DNA of 64,000 nucleotides from Atrichornis clamosus. Lineage: Eukaryota; Chordata; Aves; Passeriformes; Menuridae. Numbering within the stretch: the stretch's first letter is position 1; every line of letters begins with the position of its first letter. The DNA lies in assembly GCA_013400975.1 (NCBI GenBank), contig WBMZ01003033.1:62001-126000 (forward strand), written 5' to 3'. The position numbers and the translations under genes were made by a program. The notes beneath the pieces were generated by a model. It had not been told where the DNA came from, ran no database searches, and saw only the letters and a program-made list of their open reading frames with translations. Positions 1 through 13,600 of the stretch are shown here, piece after piece.

Positions 1-479
1 CCAAATGCATGGTTTGTGGTTTCTAACAATCCAAAAGCTCTTTTCTACATACCTCAAACTTCACTCATATGCTCAGATGCACTAAGAACAAATATCACTG
101 ACCTCCAGATAGGCCTCTTGATTTTCTTCAAACAAGCGATTCCTTCAAGGTTTTATTTATTTAACACTATTAATTGCTATTTTGAAATTCTATCTAGGTG
201 TTGCTGGAAGAGACATTTCTCCATCAATGTAAGAGAAAAACATCAACAAACTTGCACTTTTCCTAATACATTGCAGCAGTATTTATTAATCGTATTTTCT
301 CCACATTTTTTTGTCCTTACCTTATATTGACTCTGTTGCTGCTTTGATTCCGCTTTGGTTCCAGGACACCAAAAAAACCTGAAGAATTTTTCTGGTATTG
401 TTGGCCCACTTTTACTTTCCTTTATCAATGCCTGCATTTTTTAACTGTTAAGTTTTACTCACAACTGTCATTTTCCCTA
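1..479. other. Downstream flank of MANBA
   Basis: AT-rich sequence. Apart from alternative AATAAA signals on the minus strand near 160 and 283, I see no exon, repeat or RNA gene. Any NFKB1 3' end expected further left by synteny is outside the window. Confidence 0.4.
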
Positions 480-1403
480 TTTATTTTACATAATCTATAA
501 ACACTGGCACATACACGTCCGTATTTTGATTGTTATCATGTCTTCTTTTAACTGGGACAAGTTCTGAATCAGGAAAGTCCTCCTATGCAACCGCAGTTAG
601 TTGTTTTGGTGACCCAATAAAGAATTTGTAAGAAACTTCCATTTATCATTTCCCTTTCATTTTTAAGTTTTTCCTCTTGCTCGGGGGTGTGTCAGTTTTT
701 GTTAACACCCAAGTATCAGTCAATATGCTCATCTCTCTGCCCTTTAAAACTGTGATCACTGCAAGGAATGAAACCCCACTCCAAGCTCTCCAAGTGTCCA
801 CTGGAACACAGCCACTCTCCCCACGTGTGCTCCAGACCCCCCACACCACCAGCAAGTATCTCCCACGTGATGCTTTTATGACATCAAAGGACATCACCAG
901 TAGAGCTTGTTCAAACACCACCTACTGTGGTGCTGATTCTGCTTTGCAAGAAAATTAATATTTCCTTGGGCAGAGAGAGGATCCTTGTGGAACCCCAGCA
1001 GGATCCCAGCTGCATTTCAAACCACGTCTGACAGACAAGGCCAGTGTTGAGCAACCTGCCCATGGAGTGGCTTGGTGGCCTACTGGAGGTAGTCCCAGCT
1101 TCACTCCCTGCCCCTCGCCCTTGCCCCCAGGATATCTTGCTCTTATCCTAAAATGAATTTCCACTTCCAGCATAATGAAACTAGAAAAAAATATGGATGT
1201 ACTTTCAATACACCGCATATATTATATGTAAGCCTTGCTGTTGGTATCTTTACATTGCACCAGCAGTTAAAATTCACACATGACAGGAATAGACAGTATG
1301 TTCTTCAGCCAGCTCAAAGTGTATCTGACTTCAACTTCAGTCAAATTCTATTTTGTTTTTCTCCTCCTGTTTCACTCTTTATCTAGAAGAAAATGAAGTA
1401 TTC
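480..1403 (-). other. MANBA: Probable MANBA 3' UTR
   Basis: Follows the stop codon with no further open frame of note. The nearest AATAAA on the minus strand is at 485-480, which would give a UTR of about 0.9 kb. Further AATAAA copies lie near 160 and 283. The true end cannot be fixed from sequence alone. Confidence 0.4.
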
Positions 1404-1628
1404 TCAGACAACGTCCAGCAGAGAGGTCAAGGTTAGTGAATTTTCTAGTTCTTCAACACTGGTAGGTTCCCAAGGATAAAACACAACCACCTTTTTCTTT
1501 TCAGTCATGAGGAAACCGTTATCACTAAATCGGCCTTTTATACTCCCTACATCCAGAGAAACAAAAGGAGCAATTGCAGTGGTCTGAAGAACAAATATAT
1601 AAATGTCATCTTGTTGGGATACAGAGGC
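1404..1628 (-). CDS. MANBA: MANBA exon 17, terminal coding exon (811-884)
   Basis: Begins [16 protein letters not shown] and contains [13 protein letters not shown] and [11 protein letters not shown], ending SLLDVV before TGA at 1406-1404. 74 codons plus stop, as in human. The acceptor is CTTTCAG. Confidence 0.96.
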   Translation of the reverse strand, partial: ASVSQQDDIYIFVLQTTAIAPFVSLDVGSIKGRFSDNGFLMTEKKKVVVFYPWEPTSVEELENSLTLTSLLDVV

Positions 1629-4600
1629 CTGAAAGAGAAATTAAAAAGAAATAAAATTAAAGAAAATATACGTGTTAAAGAAGACCCCAGTTACACCCAA
1701 GCTGGGAAAGACTTGCATATCAGTAAAAGACTGAACAACTACATCTGATCAAAATTACTATTCTTCATATGTAACAATCACGCAAAAACTGCAAATGTTA
1801 TTAAAGTCTTCCTACAGAATACTACGGATTGTGGAAAAATGCCAAGAAGTGTTATAACTCTACCATCTTCTTATGAAAATAACTGAAGGAATGATAATCT
1901 GACTTATACATAGTATTGGTATCCTGTACTTACTGCAGTGAAAGAGATCTGTCCTTCCACCAACACATCACTCAACTTAGCAATTCACAACTACTACAAG
2001 AGCTTGCCTGTCCAATTACATCCATAACAGAAATACACAGAAGCAAAATAAGGTAAAAATCACACTAACACAGGAGATCATCTCATCTTAACACATCATG
2101 GCAGTGAAGCCCTTACACTACATTTAGTAAAATATAAAAAAAATAGTTGTAAAGTATCAGGGCAAGGTATAATGTTTTATGTCAAGTTCTATCAGTAGTT
2201 TATCTCAGAGACACTTAAAATTCCAACCAGGATGCATTTTCATGCAGCATTCCCCATTCACCATAATGAAATATTATGCTAGGTAACTTTCAAACACCAA
2301 CTAAGCAGATATAAAAAGAGGACAAATTACATTCAGTGCAGATAGCATGTTCCAGTTACAAGAAAAGGAACACTGTTCATTTTTAAGAAGAAGCACACAT
2401 CCTTTACATTTTGTATTTCCTGAAGAAATACTAATGTCTTCATGTTTCTTAAAAGCAATGTTATGAACAGTAGTTCCTGGATTAGCAACGTATTTGAAAG
2501 TCTAGTTAGTTTATCAGTAACTATGTACAGAAGCACCAGCATCTGCAAAACAGTCATTTTTTTAATCATAGCTGCATACTTTCTTAAAATGACCACTTTG
2601 CATCTATCCTTGCTATCCTTATTAGTTAGTATTGCAAAGACAACAGTTACAAGATAAAGGAATGACATTTTCCAACAATGCTCCAGTTGCAGAGCTTTTA
2701 TTATTGATGATATCATCCACCAAAAAAAACCCCAAACCCCAAAACAAAACAAAAACCCCACAGCGTGACTCAGACTCCAGATTGTGCCACCAGATGAAAA
2801 AAAAAAAAAATTGGCTGATTTCTTTCCTTTGTATACTCAGGAGGCAGGCTGTGCTGCCATGAAAGAGATAAGAGGGGAAAATCTGGCCCGTTTTCTTTTT
2901 GTAAAGCAATTATGCTGGTCCAGATTCAAAGAGATTAAAGACCTCTATTCCCCCCTTGTTTAGTTAAGCACTAAAGAGCAAAGCTGCAGTTTGAAAGCCA
3001 AATATGAGAACGTAAAGGTCCCCATCCTGCCAATCTGATGACCAAGAATTTTGCAGTAAGATGTACATGCTAAGAAGTGAGGCTTAACAAAACGTGTACA
3101 CACACACGGCATGCATGCTGCCAGTATACGCAGCAAGCGTGCTAGGAGCAGAAGAAATCTAGGGAAAAGCAACAAATCACTAAATGGCAGTGTCATACAA
3201 CACTGATGCTTTTGGTGCCTGTTCAGGAGACCGACACACTAGCCAGCTATTAAGAAATGATCACTCTCATGTAGATCAGACCCCTTACTGGAGGGCGGGG
3301 ATTTGAAGGAAGGAGCCTGCAGTACCGTGTGTTAGCAATGTTACACTGATCTGAGAGTGTGAGCACTTCAAGAGGAAATGCTGCTGACAACAATGCACTC
3401 CACACTCAACTGAACTAGGATCACCTAACAGTGACATACAGTGCTGTCTGCAAAACACTTGTCATCGTGCTATTTGCTATCTAGGGACAAAAGGAAAGAA
3501 AGGAGCAATGCTGCAAGGTGAAAGACAGTCTAAACAAATGGAGATTTCATTATTTAAAACAAAACAAAGCCCAGAACAAAAAACCACACACAAACAAACA
3601 AACCTCACCAGTCTTATTTAGATACACATATAGTGACACAAGAAAAAAAAATTGATTTTGAACTCAATATGGAAGCTAGAACAGCAACAACTATGGAGAA
3701 AGAATATTCAGTGGAATCAGACACTTCACAGCAGGCAAACAACTCAAACCACTAAGATTAGCAAAAACTAATACAGTAATTTAGCATGATCAATGCTTAC
3801 ACTAAGCTGGGTTTTTTCTAATCCTACAGCATCCTTTAGTGAAGAAAGGAAGTAATGGTTCATAGGACTCCGGAGCCCATCTTCTCCCACAAGACAGAAA
3901 GTAATAACACAGCTTTTCCTGGTACAATTTCTGCATCTCTCCAGAAGGTCACTTATGGACTCCTTGTAGATGGGGACAGCACTTTGTGCCTTAACAGTCA
4001 CACCTTCTTTGGCCAGGGTGCATACTGGCTCCAAAGAGCTCCAGGTGTGCACAACAACCTATCAAGAACAATGAGAGAGCACAAACTTAGAAAAAAAGCT
4101 ACATCGTGAAAACAATGCAGCATCCTAGGTTTCAGATTGCTCTTTACAACAGATGTTTTCCTGACAGCACCAGCTGATTTCCACCTACCAAGAAACTCCA
4201 CAAAGATTTAAACAATAGATATGGTATAATAATTAGATCGTTCTGAAGACCTAACAAGAAGTCCATTTCAAACAGTCTAGAGCTGGTTTTGTTCTTGATC
4301 TGCAAGACTTTTTGTTTTCTCCAGGCTCTTTGAGAGGAGGGGATTGCCAGTTCCTGCCAAGGGAGTGCTGGGAAACTGAATTAGTGAGTGACTAATTTGT
4401 TGACTCTTTTTCCTCCTTTCCTTGATTAAAAGAAGGCAAACAAAGGATTTTCTTGAGATTGCTCAGTGTTATCTGATGTAACCCAATCGGATAAGCTAGA
4501 GTTTCTGCATAATCACCATTAAACAGAAGGAAGCCGCATCATCTTAAAAGGAATTATGAAAGTTATATTAATGCAGCAAAATACATTCCCAGACTTCATC

Positions 4601-7600
4601 CATGCATTACGAACATACCTTAAAAAAAATAAGGCATAATTTAGAAGATAAACACTTAATGAGAATCACAACATTCTATTTCTTTCAGAAATGTTAGGTT
4701 ATTTTTTACCTTAACCAAAGTTTGCAGTCAGGAATAGATCTTAATTCCTTTCAAGAGTTAAGTTCCGAATAAGTGCAAAATACAGTATTTATCAGAACAA
4801 CCCCACTGCCAACATTTCTCTGATGCCATCAGAAAATATGAATTTACATTTGTTAGAATAACTCAGACCAGAAACAAGCAATTTCATTTAGTGCAATCCT
4901 ACTCCAAGAACTGGCTATCCAGAAACTGCAACCATTCTCTGTACCGTATTTTACTATATATAAGCATGAAAATTCAAGTAAGCCCACCAGACAGAGCAGT
5001 GAACTAGAAACTGACATTCTCATCCTACGAGTTCCAAAATGACTGGTGAGTCCTTCCAGGTCTCAAGGTCTATTTGGCCATCCTTCACAACATTTTAACA
5101 CGGGACACACTATGACAGGAGTTGTATCTCATAGTGCAAAATGGTCCCTAAATTCATTTGGGATCTGGTTGCCGTATGGTTAACAGCAACGAAATGTAAC
5201 AGGCTGGAAAGACTGTTGTCTAGAAGAAAACTCAGCAACCCAGATACTGCCTATAGCATTATCAGAAAACAGTTAAGGTATCTACTGTAAAATGGTGGCA
5301 TGCATAGGTGACCTTGCAATTAAAGTACACCTAGATGTGCTGTTAGTATTTCAGAAAATAATCCAGGCTTTTTTCCCAAAGCAGTATAGTTTGAGTACTG
5401 GTAAGCAATAGTACAATCCCTTTTTTCCCCCCGTACTTAGTCAGTTACTCTAGTTCTAACACCCAGGCAACAGTTTTGTTGAGTAGTGAGGTACCATTTT
5501 TCACATTTTGTTCTATTTAACCATCAAGCCCTTTATGATTTCAACAGAAGAGTTAATTTTAGCCTTATGCCTGCAGCTATAATCAAAGCAATTAATTCCT
5601 TCTTCTGTGAAGCAGTACATAGTACTATAACAGAGGATCATGTTGCCCCTAAGAAGATTAGAGTTGCACTTCATTGTTTGAGCATGGCCTTACTAAAGGT
5701 TGTCTATACAAAGATATTTTTGCAGGAGGGACAGAAGAGTGGTGAGAGAGGTGTCACTTACCCTCAAAGTCAGTTTGTGGTCCACATGAAGATCTGAGAC
5801 ACCGTAAATGTGCAACATACCTTTGTCTTCATAGGCCACAGGCAGCAGTGGTGCAAAGAAGTTCTGGGCAAAATAATGGAGTAGTTTCCACTTACCACCA
5901 TACTCTAAAAACAGTTAAAAAGAAGAAAAGACTGAAACTGAATCCAAGATTGCCTTGGCACACAATCCCTTCTGGTGCTTACTGATCCTGTTATGGCAAT
6001 ACAACATCCCCCTCCACTCTTTTTCACCTTTATCAAGTGCAAAGAATGACTGAAGGTACTCTTGCTTCCTTCCACTTCCATGCAAGGCTCTGCTCTGGAA
6101 AAGATCTGATACTCTTTCAGGCTTTCCTTTGAGCTTCACCAAAAGGTTACATTTTTTTAGGTCTCTGTCCTATCATAGCTACACTGTCATTCAGTTAAAG
6201 AAAGCCTCAAACACAAGTGACAAAACTGACATAGTGTACAACACCTAAACCAAGCAGCTGGAGCATCTCTGCTGTTGAGAATCCAGACAAACATGCTGGC
6301 ATTGCTAAAAACTACCACTACTATAAAAAGAGACAAGGTGCTTAAACAAAGTGCTCTCTTCCCCTTTTTCAGTCCTCTTTTCAGCAATGAAAACAAAAAT
6401 AAGTTCTTAAACCAAAGACAACTCTTGAGCTTGGCAAAACAAATTTGCAAGATCTAGAGACAACACTTACTTCATAGGAGTTAGTATCCATGACAGACAC
6501 ATGACAAACAGTTCCCATTGCCTCTTTAATGGAAAGCTGTATCTTATTACTCTTAATACTTTGAAAGTCTGCCATTAAACTGGAAAAGCCATCAAACGTT
6601 GCACCCTCTCCAAACAAAAGCCATTTTGTCAGATGCAACACTGACACTGGCAGATTATCATTTTGAAAGAGAAGCTGCATCCATTTCCTCCTCTATTAAC
6701 ATTCCATCTAGCACCCACTGTCTGCATTTTAAGTCTGTCTTTGCTCAACAATTATCCAGTCATTGACATGGCACTAAAAAGAAGTAGCAAGTCAGCTGCA
6801 CCATCTCATGAGGAAAGAAAAGTTAGATACTGGAAAAGTTAGATACTGGTTTCATTCTTGTTTCTGGCTCTTTGTTTTATACAAGTTTAAAGCTGACATA
6901 TGCTAGAAAATATTTTCAGTTGTACGTTTCTGGTGTAACTAATTACTCTCTGAGTTTTGGTTCTTGTACAAAGCTCTTAGCACTTTCAAACATCTCATAA
7001 TTAAAGACTTCATCTGTAGTGACATAGTCTTTGAAAGGCTGTTGTGACTTTCCCAGGCTGATGTCAACATGCTCTGCCTGCACTCCACATAGACGTGAAT
7101 TAACTTTGTGGAGAATTAAGTGCATTAGCTCCATCTTAGCACCTTACACATCACCTTGTTCTCACAACCAGCTAGCTTGGAGAACAGCCAAGAAAAGCTC
7201 ACATCTGCCTGGAAAACCCACACGAGATTGAACTGTGCTATGAGATCAGTCTATTGCCAGCGAAACACCACTGGCATTCAAGTTAATTGCACTGAAGTAA
7301 AACAAAGACATAAGGCTGAAGGAAAACTTCAGAATAGGCTGCTGAGTTTCTTCAAAACAGACAGATAGTTGATAATCTGATGGACATACTCAGTGTATTG
7401 GTGCTTCTCAGTATATAGAACTGTAGAACCATTTATGCTGGAAAAGACCTCTAAGATCAAGTCCAGCTGTTCACCTGCCAAGTGCACCATTAACCCGTGT
7501 CCCTAAGTGCCACACCCATACATCTTGCAAATACCTCCAGGGATTCCACCACTTCCCTGGGCAGCCTGCCCCAATGCTTGATAACACTTTTGGTGAAGAA

Positions 7601-10600
7601 TATTTTCCCAAGATCCAATTTAAACTTACCCTGGCACAACTTGGTGTCATTTCCTCGTCCTGTCACTTGTTAATGGAGACAAGAGACCGCACCCCATCTT
7701 ACTATGACCTCCTTTCAGGCAGCCGTAGGAGAGTGAGAAGGTCCCCCTTGTGCCTCCTTTTCTCCAGGCTAAACCCTCCCAGCTCCCTCAGCTGCTTCTC
7801 ATAGAACTTGTGCTCCAGACCCTTCAACAGCGCCACTGCCCTTCTCTGGATGCACTCCAGCACCTCAATGTCCTTATTGTAGTGAGGGGCCCAAAACTCT
7901 ACACAGAATTTGAGGTGTGGCCTCACCAATGCCAAGTACAGGTGGATGATCCCTTCCCTACTCCTTCTGACCACACTATTGCTGATACAGGCCAGGATGC
8001 CATTGGCCTTCTTGGCCCGCTGGGCACACGCTGGCTCTTGTTCAGCCAGTGCCAACCAGCACCCCCAGGTCCTTTTCCACTGGGCAGCTTTCAAGTCACT
8101 CTGCCCCAGTCTGTAGTGCTGCCTGGAGTTGTCGTGACACAAGGGCAGGACTTGGCACTTGGCCTTGTGGAACCTCATACAACTGGCCTCATCCCATGGA
8201 TTCAGCCTGTCCAGATCCCTCTTAGAGCCTTCCTACCACTTCCACCCAGCTTGCTGTTGTTTGCAAACTGGTTGAGGATGCCCTTTATCCCCTTGTTCAG
8301 ATCCTTGATAGAGATATTAAACAGGACTGGCTCCAGTACTGAGCCCTGGGGAGTCCCAATANTGGATGATCCCTTCCCTACTCCTTCTGACCACACTATT
8401 GCTGATACAGGCCAGGATGCCATTGGCCTTCTTGGCCCGCTGGGCACACGCTGGCTCTTGTTCAGCCAGTGCCAACCAGCACCCCCAGGTCCTTTTCCAC
8501 TGGGCAGCTTTCAAGTCACTCTGCCCCAGTCTGTAGTGCTGCCTGGAGTTGTCGTGACACAAGGGCAGGACTTGGCACTTGGCCTTGTGGAACCTCATAC
8601 AACTGGCCTCATCCCATGGATTCAGCCTGTCCAGATCCCTCTTAGAGCCTTCCTACCACTTCCACCCAGCTTGCTGTTGTTTGCAAACTGGTTGAGGATG
8701 CCCTTTATCCCCTTGTTCAGATCCTTGATAGAGATATTAAACAGGACTGGCTCCAGTACTGAGCCCTGGGGAGTCCCAATACTGGAGCTGACCTGCTGCC
8801 AGCTGATGTAAATACATTCACCACCACACTCTGGGCCTGGCCATCCTGTCAGTTTGCTTTTACAGTGAACAGTGCACCCATCTATACCATAAGCAGCCAG
8901 CTTCTCCATGAGAATGTTGTGGGAAATGGGGTTAAAGGCTTTCCTAAAGTCTAGGCAGACAACACCCACAGCCTTTCCCTCATCGATCAACAGGGTCACC
9001 TTGTCATAGAAGATCAGGTTGGTCAAGCAGGATCTGCCTTTCATAAACCCATGCTGGCTGGGTCTGGTCCTCTGGTGATAGGAACAAAGCCATATTCTGG
9101 CACACCAAGGCTAATTCCTGACAGAAAACTTTGCTAGTTTAAAGGACAAATCTACCAAAGATAGGGAGTGCTAACAAATTACTCTTCAGAGCCATTAAAC
9201 TTGAGAAGATGGGAGATTTGGTCTAGAGATGGATTCTCTGAAACAGATTAAAATACAGGGCAGTATCTGATCTAACAAACAAAAGCTATGGGTCTTGTAT
9301 GAGAAATGGGCAGGGAGAGTCTGGGAGGGATTGAAATCTCTAAAGCCCTCAGGACTGCTAGAGAATTCCAAGGAATTTCAACTGTCAATTAATTAAATTG
9401 TCAATGCAATAGATGTTGCTCACTGCAGACCCCAGACAGAGCCCACCATGAGCTCAGACAAGTTACTCAGCATGGTCTGAGGCTTCAGCGCCTGTTGACT
9501 TGAATTTTTTTTCCCCAAGCTTAATTCACATGATGAAAATCTAGGCTTCAACTGTCTTATATATGGAAGTGAATAATGCAATTGATGTAGAGCAATTTCT
9601 GTTACTTAGTGTAATATAAAATCCTGTATCTCTTTGAAGGGGTCCTTCCCTCAATCTCTGCTGTGCCTTGATTTCCAACTTGGCTACACAGCCACACCGC
9701 AGTGGTTACTGGAGGGAAAGAGAGGAGGTTGTTACCTGGGCAGCAAATACAGAGATTCTCGAAAACCTGTACAGCGGAGAAAATGACTCAGAGTGAACTT
9801 GGCATTAAACCTCCACAGGGAAACACAAACAAACAAAAACCCCAGCTGGTGAACAAAAGCAAACAAATCGCACACTTAAAAGTCTGTACCATTTCAAAAC
9901 CCATTCTACTACTACAACACCTATTGTTTTGCAGTGTTTGAAACATCACTAGTCTGCTTACCTTAGATCAGCTTTTAAGATTGGTATTTCCTTTCCCCAA
10001 AAACCTGGAGCCATTTTAAAGAACCAAAACACTCAACTGTTGTAGCAGTTTCACACAGGAATTGTCTTCCAAAGACAACTTTTCCAGCAACAGGACCTTG
10101 ATAATACAATTGTCAAAGTAACTTCAGGCAGCACAGAGAACTGAAGCTGGCTGATTTTAAAAACCCCACGTTCTTCAGCTCATCTGTTCTCTTGATTTCC
10201 ATAAGACTAGAGCCACATTTCTTTATTAAAAACCAGACAGATTGCACATCAGATACACCACACTCACACAGACCCCCCCAAAAAATGGAAGTAAAAAATC
10301 TGGACGTCAGGAAGCTATCGTGAGAAACCTCTAGGCTTAAACTTTCCTGTTACAGGCATGTATGCCCGAAGGCAACAGTCAAAAGTTATTCAAAATAGCC
10401 CTGGGGTGGTTTTCTCCTCCTCCCACCACATTTAAATGAATTCTCAAAGAAATCCAAGGTCCCCAGTTTTTTTTCCTGATAATAACAAGGGGTTTGCACT
10501 CTCTGCGGTATTAAACTTCAGAACAGGAAACTAAAATAAGGTTTGTAATGAGACCCCAGTACCCTTTTTGTGACTCTTCCCTGAAGCCTTCTACACTGAT

Positions 10601-13600
10601 TGTGGGAGTGAAAATAAACAGATCTCCCTGAAATGACTTTAAATTAATCACTTCACACCATTAAATGCAACCTGAGAAACATGCTGCTAGTTCTTTCCTC
10701 ACCTCTCTCATGAACTCAGATCAATTATTCTCCGTAATAGCCTGTACCAGGGCTCATCAGGGGCTCTAAATATTGAACCTGCAATAAAAGTCAGTTATCT
10801 GTTCAAGGGAATCTCATGACAACTGAGTTGAGTACCTCAAGGTGACACTTGTCTGGGAGTGAGATAAATTGCCATGTGTATCACAATACTCCACCAAAAC
10901 ATAGTGCAGAGATGCCAAAGCATCCAACAGGGCACAACCGGCCCCACAACTAGGTGCTAGCAGTCAAAACCCAGTTGTGATAAGAGCTGCTTACTTCTGA
11001 GCTGAAGGCAGAAGTATTATGACACAAGTGCTGTGCTGTGTTTTCATTTAACTCCAAGCAAACATCTTAAAGGTGTAAGTTAAAAGGAGAAACATTTGCT
11101 ACCTTCTTTCCTCCCCAACATTTCTGCTTTGTACCAGAAGTTATGTAAACCCCTCCATGCTCTCTGCAAAGTAACAGATTTAAATAAAAGCACTCATTGG
11201 TGATACTACTGTGTCATCTAACAAGATGCAGAAATGTGTTTTTGAAGTGCAAATAAAACTAATTTCTCCGAAGTCTTGCATAATTTCAGCCATTAGCATT
11301 TCAAAATCCCTCTATCACACTGCCTAATTAAATGAATATTAAACCTTTCCTCATTCCACTGAGGGAATACAACAAAACAAAGGGACAGCTGTATCTCTGC
11401 TGAGCTTCTTTTCTCTAAACCAACTTCAACAACATATGAATAATTCAAGTATTTGATAAATTTTCTACAGTGATGTCAGCTCTGTACTTAAAAAGACATT
11501 TATGGCCTCCACAAGCATTACATCTATCAATACACCTGTCTTTACAAAGGCACATTTTTCCAAGCATCTTTTTCTCTTGAGGCACTTAAAGCCTAAGAGC
11601 ATCATTCATGGCTAGAATCATAAAAATGAGCATTGTGATATTCCATTTCCTAATACAAGTCTACAAGTCCAGAAAGATGAGCATTTTAGCTGGACCACTG
11701 CCTTGACATTTAAATAAATTAGCCTGCTTCTTGTACTTGTTTGCTTTCCTTTGTTGTTGCAGTTATTTTCCTTGGACTAATAAATTTAAAAAAAAAAAGA
11801 AAAAGAACAAGAACAAAAGCGGAGAGGGGCAAACATCTCCCAGAGAAAGAGAGGGAGGATGGTGTGGGCTAATTTTTTGTCAAAGCCAGGCCAAATGGCA
11901 TTTTCTTCTAAGAAAAGATCAAGAGCTTCACACTCTTAGCTTTTTCTAGTTTGCTTACATTTCTTCACACATGAAATGCCTAAATAAAGATTCCCAAAAT
12001 CAGAATATGTGAGAAATAACTAAAATTGAAAGAGAATCTACCCAAGTCTGATACAGTTGCCATAGGACAGCTTCTCCATTTCAAAATGACCTCCAGACAA
12101 AATGTTCAGAGCATGAAACACGGCCACTTCCCTCATATGACACATTCCTCATTCCTCCACAATTTCTTACTGTTTAAGTGACTTATCTCTTTATCTGTCT
12201 ATTTTTGTGTTCTAAGAGGAAAAAAAAATATAAGGAGATACCATGTGTGTAAATACCATATTAGCAGAATAATTCAGTCACAGAGTGACTCACCTCATCT
12301 GACATCGAGTTAGACACCAAATCCCAGCCAGCCATCTCCTATAAAGAGCTTCTCAGAAGCTACGCTGAGTGAGAGCTATCACATGAAATTCAATGAAAAT
12401 CACATTCATCATGGAGAAAATAATTCATCCCAGTTATTAGACAACTAAGGACACAATGAATCTCATGTGGAGATAACCATCTCTCCCCCAGCTGACTGCA
12501 GAAGAAATTTAGATGCTCAGTCTTCACACTGTAAATCTCATCCTCCTCAGAATAGTATCACAGTTTTGTTGGGGTTTTGACACTACTGCCTACTCAAGGG
12601 AGAGGTTTTGATCATTTTGCCATGGGGAGCAGGGAGAACAAAATCAACACAATTTGTTGAGATTATAGAAAGTAAAATTATACACAGGTGCTCCTTTTTT
12701 CTCCCTTATCCCACTACCTCCATCTCCGTCCATTCTTACACAGGGTGGCTGGGTGCATCTGTACAGCTGAGCCAATAAATATCATCAGGGATCCCTAGGA
12801 GAGGTCCCTTTGGAAACAATTTCTCAGAAGTCTTCAATTTTTAAATAACAGATCTTTCTAATTTTAAAATAATTAAACTTGCAAAAAATGCCTTTTTTTT
12901 CTGGAAACACCTGGAAGATGTATTACACACAGAAGAAGCCACACCTCTACATAAGAAAAGCAAAGGTAGTTAAAAGTTCACCTAACAAGGGGGTTGTGCC
13001 CTCAGTCTTAACCATCACTGCTGCCCAACAGGCAGCTTTGTCTGGCTTTAATGACAGTATTTCCTCGGGAAAAATGAGAATACTGCTTAAATGATAAAAT
13101 GTATTTTTAAGAAATTAAGAGTTACATACAATTTTAGCTACTTCAAACTAAACCATGTTAAAACAAGGGTAAGAATTCGTGTCTGCTCAATCTACACTGA
13201 AGCTGCAAAAGGTTATATTCTATAAACTCTTCCGCTTTTACAGATTATTAGGATGATCCTGAAAAGACACTTCTGGAAAGTATTTTTAAATGACGGACAG
13301 AAATATGTTCAAAGTTTGTAACATTGCCCAGAGCAATACCTCTTATTCTGGTACTTCCAGATAAGAAAATCAAGACTGGTAGCTGGTGCTTTTGACCAGA
13401 CTGTCACAAAACTTACCCAAGGAAGCCCATGAAGGTGCCTGCCAAATGTCATTGAGTTGCCAGTACAGAGCTCCCATTGTGTGTCCTTCTCCCTTGATTA
13501 TTTCACTTTGACTAAAACGATAGAATTCAGTTTCTGTCTTTACACACTGAGCCTGCATCACCTTGGTCAACAAACAGACAAAAATATATTTTTAGTATAC

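Larger units (their letters stand above)
1629..3800 (-). other. MANBA: MANBA intron 16
   Basis: AT-rich intron with A/C-rich low-complexity tracts at 2721-2760 and 3556-3604. No recognisable exon, transposon or RNA gene. Confidence 0.9.
5905..13416 (-). other. MANBA: MANBA intron 14
   Basis: At 7.5 kb this is the second-largest intron. It holds the CR1 LINE at about 7414-9075, a 16-bp tandem repeat at 6817-6848 and an A-rich tract at 11783-11820. The rest is AT-rich sequence in which I see no exon. Confidence 0.9.

Noticed and set aside
7943..8781. Natural recent tandem duplication of the CR1 segment
   Set aside because: Cannot be excluded, but exact identity plus an N exactly at the junction fits an unmerged contig overlap better.
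7750..8811. 353-codon plus-strand open frame, the longest in the window
   Set aside because: It is antisense to the CR1 reverse transcriptase, consists of the same segment twice, and spans the N at 8362; a product of the duplication, not a gene.
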